A stretch of DNA of 64,000 nt from Mauremys mutica. Taxonomy: Eukaryota; Chordata; Testudines; Geoemydidae. Under the pieces are notes generated by a model, which was given only the letters and a program-made list of their open reading frames with translations, made no database searches and was not told where the DNA came from. The stretch is from positions 271,046,045 through 271,110,044 of the forward strand of contig NC_059072.1 of the NCBI RefSeq assembly GCF_020497125.1, in the 5' to 3' direction. This document shows positions 47,746-56,880 of the stretch, piece by piece; the first letter of the stretch is position 1; each line of letters opens with the position of its first letter. The translations under genes were made by a program, and so were the position numbers.

Positions 47746-50647
47746 CATCTTATTTCGGTATAGCTGGAGAACACTGGATTCCTAATAAGGAAAAGACATT
47801 TTCTTCCTACAGGACTGCTGGAGTTTTAAAGCTACAAGGCTGTATTTATGATAAAAGCAAAGCTGAAATCCGGTGACCAGAAATTAAAATATTCTGCATG
47901 AGTTACAGTTTCAGTTATCCCGCTCCTACAGACACATGCTGAATAGGCAGCATGCAATAAACACATACAGAGTATGTAGATTATTAAGAGGTATGATAAT
48001 TACTTGGCACGAAAATTGAAAATGTTGATAATTCAGTCTGACAATATGTGATTTTTACTCATGTGGGCCCAATTGTTTGAAATCTGTTACATGGAATTGC
48101 ATACCTAGTTTATATGCACAGTTACCATAATTGTGTGCACAGATCAGGTATCACTGTCACACCAGCCGTTTGAACATACAAATAGCTGATATGTGAAAGC
48201 AGCTGCAGTAACTGCACAAACATATCAGGCATGCAATTACATGTGGATTTTGTACACAGCCCTGGGCTTGCATAGGTCCCTCATATAGTTAGCTCAGGGT
48301 ACAATCATGGAAAGTGCCAAGCAACCTCTATTCCTATTGATATCAGCAGTAGAGTTGAGGTTGTTCAGTACTTTGCAGGATCAGCCTCTTAGAGCTCCTT
48401 TTAATAGTATTGTCACTGCAGTGCAAAGAACTCTCTTCATGCTAGAATGCATCCTATACAAAATAAGCATTGAACACTGTTTGTTGGTATTGCAGATTTG
48501 AATCAAAATGTATCAATAGAATCTGAATTGCCCTTGTGTCCTGATATGTATACACCTAAAACAATGATCAATTGAAATTTATTTTCATGAACAATACATA
48601 AGGCACATGAAATAATATTGTGGGGAAAAACATGCTGATTTGAAAGACAACAGTGGAACTAACATAAAATGGCTTTTTAAGCAAATTCCTGTGTCACACC
48701 AGAGAATTAGATGGAAAGTTATAGTCAGCAACAAACAATTTATAACAATGAGAAAAAAAGGCACTTGAGTGCTTTTACCCACCAGCTGTTTTGCTCAGGG
48801 TACTAATTATGTTTTGGACGCTACTCTATCCTGGACTCATTCTTAACAATGTGAAAGTAAAGGAATTGTTTATTCATTTCTCAGTCTTTGAGACAAATGC
48901 ACTACTAGTGCAAGCAGGCACAAAACAACTCTGCTGAATTCAGCCCTTCATGCTTAACCTGTTATGTTTAAATCTAATTTAGTTGGGAATGGATTGATTT
49001 AGATGATGGTAGCTTTCAAATCGCTGAAACATATACCCACAAACCAGAGTTCCACTCCCTATCTACTCAGTTAATCATACATGAGAAGGGTTTTAAAGTA
49101 TAATTTAGTGCACAAATGCTCTCAAAGCATGACACTGACAGAAGAAAAACAGAAAATGGTCGAGTAAGATTACCAGAAATTACCACAGGTTTATTCGGTG
49201 CACCATATCTGTGACTGTGCAACCTGACTTCAAGGGATCTTTCTAATTCCCTGTAGGTTCATAGGAGAAACAAACAAACAAACAAACAAACACTTTACAC
49301 TCTCATTACACTAAAAATAATTAATCTAATCTGCAGTTCTACATGTGGGTTTTTAGTCTCTAGAGTAGTTTTATATGGGCTCAGACATTTAAGATTAGTT
49401 GGTTAATATAGTGGCCGTAGGCTGTGCTGGCTGCTGATCAGATACAGTTATTAGGCTGATGGCTGGATGGGGAGGCCACGACTTTGATTCAAGAGAGTTT
49501 CTAGACAATGTGTTTTTGCCCTTATCAAGGGTCAATATACCCGAATGAGGCTTCCTGCTACAGTCAAGCTGGAACTCATTAGTAGCCTAATATAACACTT
49601 ATGGGGAAAGAGATCAGCTATGTAACGACTACATTTCCATAGCCTCTTCAATAAATCAACAAAGTCAAACCATACAATTAAAAATAACACACATTACTAG
49701 GCTGCATTAAAAAAAGGAAACGTTAGAGACACTCCCTGTACACAGTTTACCTACAGTATGTTTCACAAAGATATAGTGCAATGAAAGAGTGAATTACTGT
49801 ACAGAATATGTTTACTAGCCTAGCATTACTTAATTCACGTATGTAATTAGTTCATTCCCTAGCAAAATAACTTTTTTTTAAAGCTATCTAGAAAAGGCAC
49901 ATGCTAAATGGTTCACTATATTAGAAGAGATGTTCTTTTAAAAGCCCCTTTTGCTGTGACCAGCATGCAGGAGGAAAATAATACCATGACAAGACAGCTT
50001 TGCCTTTATCTCATAGCTGGAAGGCATCACTTTGAGTTCTAGCAAAAGCAAAGTCTAACTGAACCAGACGGTAATCTACATGTAATCAAGTTCACTCACT
50101 CTCTAAACTCCTGTCTTGGAAGAATGTTTTTCTGCTGAAGAGCAGAATGCAACTAATTAGATTGGAATGAAAGCTGTGTGTTTTCATCTGCTAGAGAAGA
50201 ACTGTAACTCAAACTGATAGAGGAAAAATTGGCAGGGTGGGTGGAATGAAGCAGGGGTGGAGGTATTCCTGGCTGGAGAGAAGAACATCAAAATGATAAA
50301 GCGGCAAACATAATCAATTTTTAACATACACAGCCCTTATATTCATGTCAGCTATAGGGAAATGCATACGGCTTCTTTTTGTATACATATGCCTTCCAGA
50401 TACAAGAAAGTGGATGCATTTAGCAAGAAAAGAAGCATATGCAGTACAAGCATTCCTGAGGTTATAACAAACATTAACAATAAGGATAACTTGGATTCTT
50501 ATATTAATTACAACCAGGATCATGTTTCATAATGGCCTTACCCCCTTAAAATAGGTGGATGGACTTTTTAGCTGGGTGAGTGAGGGAGACAAGTTTTAAA
50601 AAAAATACGGGTTGACCAAAAGCATACAATTTGTACTGAAGATGTAG

Positions 50648-50692
<45 letters not shown>

Positions 50693-51709
50693 GCGTGTTA
50701 TTTGCATCACATGTTGAAGGGTGCGGGGGGGGGAAGGCAGTCTCTACTTTTTAACTCCAGATTAGAAACAATGAAACAGTACATAAAACAATTTTTTAAA
50801 AAAGAGTATACAAGCAGCTATGGCCTTAAGAAGGAAGATATTTGCTAGCCTTTTATTGGATAAGTTAGATTAGAGATTGAATTTAAGGTGGTCTTCAAAT
50901 CTGTTTTCAGCTTTAAATGTTTAGTGTAAGAGAAATACAAATTTGTGTACCTCATCTTAAAACACCTTTTCTTATATAGTCCATCATTATTTAGAAAAAC
51001 AATAGACTATCCTTACCATTACACACATACATTCTATCATATTATTTTATTCTGAATTATCTGATTTGTGCAAACGTTGTTTTGGTTTGTATATTTTCAT
51101 GCATAGCTGAGTTTCCCTTTAAATTTAGTAAAGTTCAGTAGAACCTACCAGTTTTGCCTGTTTTGAAACTAGGCAAACTCGTAAGTTTATGAGTTTTCCA
51201 ACCATAAATTAGTTCTCAAAACTCCTCCCACTTGCTCAAAATTTAGCACAGTCTCATGAATCTCAGCAAAAATGGCTAGAAAATTAAGATTATAATACAA
51301 ATTCAACCCTGGTAAATTGTTCCTGGCTTAGTTACAAAAGTTTTGCAAAGTTAAATATCTGTAAGTGGAAATAAGCAGTAAAATTAGTAAATTCACACCT
51401 GAGTAAATTGGGAGTTGTAAGCACCAATGAAGTGAGAAAAATAATATAATAAGACCTGAAGAGATTAAAAATAAAGGCAAAAAACCTCTATAAAACAAAC
51501 AAGCAAAACAAACAGTCAAACTGGAAAATATGCAAATCCAAAACAAATATTAGTGAAAAAGGAAAACATGGAAAGCAGTCATACCAAGAGATCTAGGTGT
51601 GATAGTGGGCAGTAAATTTGACATGAGTTTGCATTGCAGTATGGTAGCAAATAGCCACACTGATTGAAGTATTTAAAACTGGACTTGACACGATGCTGGA
51701 AAATGTTGT
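47746..51709. other. AT-rich DNA with two microsatellites
   Basis: No gene or transposon end recognised. It contains an (AAAC)n tract at 49268-49291 and a (GT)n tract at 50651-50689. Confidence 0.45.
50651..50689. repeat. (GT)n microsatellite
   Basis: About 19 uninterrupted GT units. Confidence 0.95.
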
Positions 51710-51851
51710 ATAGTTAGAAATAACAGAGACCTGTGGCACCTTATAGGCTAACCGATATATTGTAGCATAAGCTTTCATGAGTGAATACCTACTTCATCAG
51801 ACACATGAATACCCACGAAAGCTCATGCTCCAATACATCTGTTAAGGTGCC

Positions 51852-52669
51852 TGTAGTGGGGTGGATTGCCCCACTCCCTGTGAGAATGGGCTGTGGCAGG
51901 CCAGGGCGCCTGCGCAGACAAGGCTTATTGTGAGCCAATCAGAGAGGGGCTTATTGTGAGCCAATCAGGGCCCAGTTTAGAGCCAGCCAATCAGGGCCAG
52001 GCTCAGAGGTATATAAAGGCTGCCCAGAGCAGGAGCAGTCAGTCTGTCCCAGGCCTTTGACAGGGGAAGGTCAGTCTCCAAGGGAGGAGACTAGCACCGT
52101 GGACAGCGCAGTGCTGGCCAGGCTTGGGGAGGCTAGGGAGCTTGAACCCATAGCCTGCCAGGCTGCAGGCCCTGAAGCGAAGGGCCTAGCGGGTGCAAGG
52201 GGCTGTAGGGGAAGCGGCCCAGGGAAACAGACAGCAGAAGGGGAGAGAAGGACAGCGAGGCTGACGCCAGAGGGTCCCTGGGCCGGGACCCAGAGTAGAG
52301 GGTGGGCCTGGGTCCCCCCCTTCACCCTTTGCAGTGCACCCAGACATTGGCTGTAGGGAGCGGCCATCTTGCTACGCCAGATCCCTGACAGGAGGGATTA
52401 GACTCAGAGGGCGATTGCACATAGTGACTGGGGTGTGAGACTGCTGAGCACTGACCCCCCGGAAGGGGGCACAGAAGGACTAAGGGGCACTGCCGGAGGG
52501 CAGTGGCCTCGAAGAGGACGCCGCCGAGCACGCAGCAATGCGGGTCCAGAGATAACAGAGGACAGAACGATGGACGGGACACCACCAGGAGGAGGCGCTC
52601 CACTGGAATGAGCTAATTCCCAGAGTCACCAGGAGGAGGCGCCGCTGGGGTGAGTCCCAACCCGTTACA
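51852..52669 (+). repeat. 5' LTR of the gag-only element
   Basis: An 818-bp LTR. The U3 part carries three CCAAT boxes at 51935, 51961 and 51987 and a TATA box at 52010. No AATAAA was found, so the 3' processing signal is not obvious. A frame of about 100 codons at 52057-52356 lies inside the LTR, is also antisense-open, and is not treated as a gene. Confidence 0.93.
51921..52017 (+). promoter_or_regulatory. LTR promoter: three CCAAT boxes plus TATA
   Basis: CCAAT occurs at 51935-51939, 51961-51965 and 51987-51991, exactly 26 bp apart, each within a repeated unit 'ttattgtgagccaatcag' (third unit diverged). TATATAAA follows at 52010-52017, 23 bp after the start of the last CCAAT. This is a typical NF-Y plus TATA core promoter. 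A GCGCCTGCGCAG motif, similar to an NRF1 site, lies upstream at about 51906-51917. The same array is in the 3' LTR at 53684, 53710, 53736 and 53759. Confidence 0.8.
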
Positions 52670-52671
52670 CA

Positions 52672-52689
52672 TGGTGGAGAATGTGGGCA
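52672..52689 (+). other. Putative primer binding site
   Basis: TGGTGGAGAATGTGGGCA starts two bases after the 5' LTR. TGG complements the CCA end of a tRNA, the usual layout for LTR retroelements. I could not assign the tRNA. Confidence 0.5.
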
Positions 52690-52762
52690 CGAGCGGTCCG
52701 TCCCTGATACAAGGGGCAAGAGCGAGGACTAGGCAGTTTGTGCCACATTGAGAGACTGAGAG

Positions 52763-53533
52763 ATGGAAATGGTGGAGAAACGAGACTTGTACTGGAGGGC
52801 CTGGGTGGCTCGGCTTGCCGAGCAGCAGAGTGAGGTGCTCTGGCTGCTGCGGGGGTGGGCACCCAGACCATATCAGAGACCATATAGGAGACCAGGCACC
52901 CAGGGCGAGAGGCCAGGGCCTGGGTCTAGGAACTGTTATGCCTGTGGGCGAAAGGGCCACTTCAGGAGGGAGTGTCCCTACTGGGTTGGGGCAGAGAGGC
53001 CTCACCCAGACAAGGCTCCCCCTGTGAGAGTAACAGGGGGGCCACCAGCTTGTTGGGTCTGTGGGGAGTCGGGACACCTGAAAAGGGAGTGCCCCTGCAG
53101 GGCTCCCAAGGCCCGGGCCAGCCCAGAAGAAGGGGCTAGGGCCCAAACAAGCACGAGCAGGGCCGTGGCAGGGGGAAGGCGCCGAGGGTGCTTCCACTGC
53201 CACAAAAAGGGCCACATAAAGAGGCATTGCCCCCTGAGGCAAAGAGGGGGAGTGTCCGAAACTAAGGTTCAGTCTGGGACTAGCCGCCAGGAAGGGGTAG
53301 GCCAGACTGAGGCCTCCAGAGAGAAGGAGGCTGGGGTAGAGAGGCCCCACCTTAACCAGGGAACCCACTTAAGGGCCAAGAGGGCCGAGGTGGGAACCCA
53401 AACCGATGTGGGAACCCACGTAGGATTAGAGAGATCTACGGTGGGGACCCAAACAATAGAAGAAGGAAGCAGGTGGCTCCAGTTGGTGGAGGGCCTGCGT
53501 TTTGAAAGAGATTCCCTGAGGGCCCAGTTGTGA
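52763..53533 (+). CDS. Gag-like protein with three CCHC zinc knuckles
   Basis: A 256-residue protein, the only open frame of the LTR element. Residues 1-32 form a short helical, coiled-coil-like start (EKRDLYWRAWVARLAEQQSE). Residues 33-57 are Pro/Arg-rich. Three canonical C-x2-C-x4-H-x4-C knuckles follow: 58-71 (CYACGRKGHFRREC), 97-110 (CWVCGESGHLKREC) and 143-156 (CFHCHKKGHIKRHC). The C-terminal 100 residues are polar and contain VGTQT twice. Known gag nucleocapsids use such knuckles to bind RNA. A recognisable capsid domain and a protease are absent, so the protein could package RNA only with help from another gag or act as an RNA-binding factor. The ATG is the first in frame after the primer site. 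It is strongly GC-rich, unlike the AT-rich flanks. It could also be read as an incipient domesticated gene, but nothing here shows host expression. Confidence 0.85.
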   Translation: MEMVEKRDLYWRAWVARLAEQQSEVLWLLRGWAPRPYQRPYRRPGTQGERPGPGSRNCYACGRKGHFRRECPYWVGAERPHPDKAPPVRVTGGPPACWVCGESGHLKRECPCRAPKARASPEEGARAQTSTSRAVAGGRRRGCFHCHKKGHIKRHCPLRQRGGVSETKVQSGTSRQEGVGQTEASREKEAGVERPHLNQGTHLRAKRAEVGTQTDVGTHVGLERSTVGTQTIEEGSRWLQLVEGLRFERDSLRAQL

Positions 53534-53584
53534 GGAGCACAGGGGCGATAAGGGATTTCTCTCTTCCTCCCCCCCCAGAGGGTT

Positions 53585-53600
53585 CTTAAGGGGGAGGGTG
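53585..53600 (+). other. Polypurine tract
   Basis: 'ttaagggggagggtg' directly precedes the 3' LTR, the standard position of the plus-strand primer. Confidence 0.7.
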
Positions 53601-54417
53601 TGTAGTGGGGTGGATTGCCCCACTCCCTGTGAGAATGGGCTGTGGCAGGCCAGGGCGCCTGCGCAGACAAGGCTTATTGTGAGCCAATCAGAGAGGGGCT
53701 TATTGTGAGCCAATCAGGGCCCAGTTTAGAGCCAGCCAATCAGGGCCAGGCTCAGAGGTATATAAAGGCTGCCCAGAGCAGGAGCAGTCAGTCTGTCCCA
53801 GGCCTTTGACAGGGGAAGGTCAGTCTCCAAGGGAGGAGACTAGCACCGCGGACAGCGCAGTGCTGGCCAGGCTCGGGGAGGCTAGGGAGCTTGAACCCAT
53901 AGCCTGCCAGGCTGCAGGCCCTGAAGGGAAGGGCCTAGCGGGTGCAAGGGGCTGTAGGGGAAGCGGCCCAGGGAAACAGACAGCGGAAGGGGAGAGAAGG
54001 ACAGCGAGGCTGACGCCAGAGGGTCCCTGGGCCGGGACTTAGAGTAGAGGGTGGGCCTGGGTCCCCCCTTCACCCTTTGCAGTGCACCCAGACATTGGCT
54101 GTAGGGAGCGGCCATCTTGCTACGCCAGATCCCTGACAGGAGGGATTAGACTCAGAGGGCGATTGCACATAGTGACTGGGGTGTGAGACTGCTGAGCACT
54201 GACCCCCCGGAAGGGGGCGCAGAAGGACTAAGGGGCACTGCCGGAGGGCAGTGGCCTCGAAGAGGACGCCGCCGAGCACGCAGCAATGCGGGTCCAGAGA
54301 TAACAGAGGACAGAACGACGGACGGGACACCACCAGGAGGAGGCGCTCCACTGGAATGAGCTAATTCCCAGAGTCACCAGGAGGAGGCGCCGCTGGGGTG
54401 AGTCCCAACCTGTTACA
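53601..54417 (+). repeat. 3' LTR of the gag-only element
   Basis: An 817-bp direct copy of the 5' LTR. By eye the differences are near 53847, 53875, 53926, 53985, 54038-54039, 54218, 54319 and 54410, plus one missing C near 54067. The TATA box is at 53759-53766. Confidence 0.93.
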
Positions 54418-54724
54418 GTGCCACAGGACTCTTTTCTTTCTTTTTACAGATCCAGACTAACACGGCTACCCCTCTGATAGTTAGAAATGTTTCACGGGCA
54501 GGGGGATGGACTAGATGCTGTATGTTTTTTTCCCATCTCCTATGTCTATTATTCAGTTTCACATGGAGAAAGTCACACAGTAGATATAGCCCAATCAACT
54601 TGCATGGTTTGTGGCTTGGTACTAGTAAGACCATCATTATGACGCTGGCAGATCAGGTGCCAGCTCACGCCAGAGCCTTATGCCAATTCACTTGTATTAG
54701 TATAGGTCAAAGTGATTGTTAAGT

Positions 54725-55670
54725 GTATAAGAGTGTACCGGGTGTTTAAACTTCATGAAAACTACTGGGATGTTACGTGCACTGTTTTCACTTATCTGTA
54801 TCCTATTATAGTGTAGTAGCAAACATTTAAATTGTTTTATACGCCTGTACCTAAATAACTCATCAAACAAGAAAGAAGCCTTGTGGAATGCAAATGAAGA
54901 ACTTTTCTATTAAAGTGCTAATTTCAAAGCAAATGGTCATTATGTGTGATGAACGGCAGTCAAAGACTCAAAATACAGTCCTCACTTTCAAACATCAAAG
55001 GAAAAGCCCAAGTGTGTCAGCTTGTTTTCTGTGAGCAAAAGCTGTAAGTTTGGATTCAAGGAAAGGTCCTGCATCTCTGGAGTGTTTGGACTCTTATAGG
55101 GAAGTGTACCAGATGCAAAGTGGAGATCCCCAAGGACAATCTGAGTTCCTGAAAAGACTTTTGGGAAACTCGTAGTTTATAATATTACTTCCACCATTTG
55201 GAATTATAAAATGTGACTCACCTGTGTATATATTTTATCTGCTTTAACCTCTCAACAGCTCACTTCCTTTTCTGAGCTAATAAACCTTTAGTTAGTTAAC
55301 TATCAAATTGGCTGCCAGTGTTGTCTTTGGTGTAATACTTAGAGTACAATTGATCTGGGGTAAGTAACTGGTCTCTTGGGACTGGCAGTAACCTGACGTG
55401 GTGTGATTTTTGGTTTAAATGACCTTTTATCACAAAGTCCAGTTAGTCTGGGTGGCAAGATAGACTGGAGAGTTTAAGGATACTGTCTGTGACTACATGG
55501 TAAGACTGGTATAGTGATCCAGGAGTTCACATTTGTCACAGGCTTGGTAAAATCTAATTATAGAACATACCATCAGTTTGGAGTGTCTGCCCTGTTTTCT
55601 GACAGTCTTCCGTGAGGTCAGCACTTTTCAGTTGTGAGCCACTCCAGATAGCATGACAGTTGTCATGCTT
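54725..55670 (+). repeat. Probable unclassified interspersed repeat
   Basis: I recognise phrases here as recurring in turtle DNA ('gtgtttaaacttcatgaaaa', 'atggtcattatgtgtgatga', 'gtaagactggtatagtgatc'). It contains AATAAA at 55280-55285 followed by 'acctttagttagtta'. No ends, TSD or protein were identified, so it may be an old LTR or a non-autonomous element. Confidence 0.45.
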
Positions 55671-55693
55671 TCTCCTCCCCCCCTCATATGTAC

Positions 55694-56384
55694 TGTGACA
55701 GACCCAGACCAGTGGGGTACAGGAGTCTGGTAGGGGGCAAATATACTGGCCACTGGATGAATAGTTTTCTGTTCCCTGAGTGACCAGAGCAGGGGTTGCA
55801 CTAGAGTAATCAGGAACCTGCTAGAACCAATTAAGACAGGCAGGATAATTAAGACACCTGGAGCCAATTAAGAAACTGCTAGAATCAATTAGGTCAGGCT
55901 AGCTAATCAGGGCACCTGAGTTTAAAAAGGACCTCACTTCAGTTTGTGGTGTGCATACAAGGAGCTGGGAGCAAGAGACATGAGGAGCTGAGAGTGAGAC
56001 GACATACTGCTGGAAGACTGAGGAGTACAAGCATTATCAGGCACCAGGAGAAAGGTCGGGTGGTGAGGATAAAGAAGGTGTTGGGAGGAGGCCATGGGGA
56101 ATTAGCCCAGGGAGTTGTAGCTGTCGCGCAGCTGTACCAGGAGGCACTCTAGACAGTTGTAGTCCACAGGGCCCTGGGCTGGAACCCAGAGTAGAGGGCA
56201 GGCCCGGGTTTCCCCCAAGCCTCCCAACTCCTGATCAGACACAGGAGGAATTGACCTGGACTGTGGTTTCTACCAGAGGGGAAGGTCTCTGGGCTGTTTC
56301 CCAACCCACATGGTGAATCTGTGAGGCAAGCAAATCCACCAATAAGTGCAGGACTCACCAAGGTAGAGGAGGAACTTTGTCACA
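55694..56384 (+). mobile_element. Solo LTR with 4-bp TSD
   Basis: A 691-bp LTR starting TGTGACAGACCCAGACC and ending GAACTTTGTCACA, flanked by GTAC at 55690-55693 and 56385-56388. TTTAAAAA near 55921 may serve as the TATA element. A block near 56170-56215 ('ggaacccagagtagagggca' then 'ggcccgggtt') closely matches the gag-only element's LTR near 52287-52315, so the two belong to related LTR families. No coding region. Confidence 0.88.
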
Positions 56385-56388
56385 GTAC

Positions 56389-56727
56389 TCAAATGCTGCA
56401 ATGAAGTACACTGAAGCACTGCTGTTATGATTACAGGAAGAAATCCCTCTAACCAAACTGCTATGGCCCATTTCTTTTCACTATGGTTAATATGAAAAAA
56501 AGTCCCCAAAACATTAAAAGGCCATTAAATCCTGCGTCTTGCCATTTAATAAATTGTGAGTTGTATATGAGAATCAAGGCACTATGGAAAGCCATTTGCT
56601 AAATTTAAACTGAGTTTTAAATTATGCAGTATGCCAATAGGAGCTTCTTTCATCATGAAAAAGGGACTATGATGCTTTAATCCACAGAAGCTACATTGTA
56701 ATAACAAAAAATTTCAACTTCTGTTGA
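56389..56727. other. Nothing recognised
   Basis: AT-rich sequence without supported features. Confidence 0.5.
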
Positions 56728-56880
56728 CCTCCATATTACAGATGGAGAACTAAGATAGGAAAGCTAAATGACTTGTCCAAGATTATGCAGGATGTTTGTA
56801 ACAGAGCAGTGAACTGAACCAGATTTCCCAAGTCAAAGAGTACCATCCTAATCACAGAACAATTCTTCCTCTCTGGATGT
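56728..56880 (-). mobile_element. MIR-like SINE fossil
   Basis: 'ctccatattacagatggaga' then 'aatgacttgtccaagattat' and 'cagagcagtgaactgaacca' follow the reverse complement of the MIR consensus in order. Highly diverged. Confidence 0.6.

Larger units (their letters stand above)
51852..54417 (+). mobile_element. Gag-only LTR retrotransposon, near-intact
   Basis: A 2,566-bp element with two direct LTRs (51852-52669 and 53601-54417), each starting TGTAGTGGGG and ending in GTTACA, flanked by GTGCC at 51847-51851 and 54418-54422. The internal 931 bp holds a TGG-starting putative primer binding site at 52672, one open frame with three zinc knuckles, and a polypurine tract before the 3' LTR. There is no protease, reverse transcriptase, RNase H or integrase, so it must have used enzymes from another element. 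The LTRs differ by about nine substitutions and one C-run length change by eye (about 1%), so insertion is recent compared with the other elements here. The 5-bp TSD and LTR style suggest a Ty3/gypsy relative. Confidence 0.92.
51722..54476. mobile_element. Palindromic repeat hosting the LTR element
   Basis: Bounded by a 12-bp target duplication ATAGTTAGAAAT at 51710-51721 and 54477-54488. Its own sequence is 51722-51851 plus 54423-54476; the middle is the inserted LTR retroelement. The left arm reads 'ctgtggcaccttataggcta' and later 'agcataagctttcatgagtg'; the right arm reads 'cacgaaagctcatgctccaa' and 'aaggtgcc' + 'acaggactc', so the two arms are inverted copies around about 51800. The right arm continues to 'agactaacacggctacccct'. 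It is related to the repeat at 7185-7513. A long, variable TSD and inverted arms fit a Penelope-like retroelement, but this is inference. Confidence 0.8.

Noticed and set aside
52057..52367. About 100-codon frames on both strands of the 5' LTR, repeated in the 3' LTR
   Set aside because: LTR sequence, symmetrical coding on both strands, no motif.
52613..53368. 251-codon frame antisense to the gag-like gene
   Set aside because: Shadow of the GC-rich zinc-knuckle frame; no recognisable domain.
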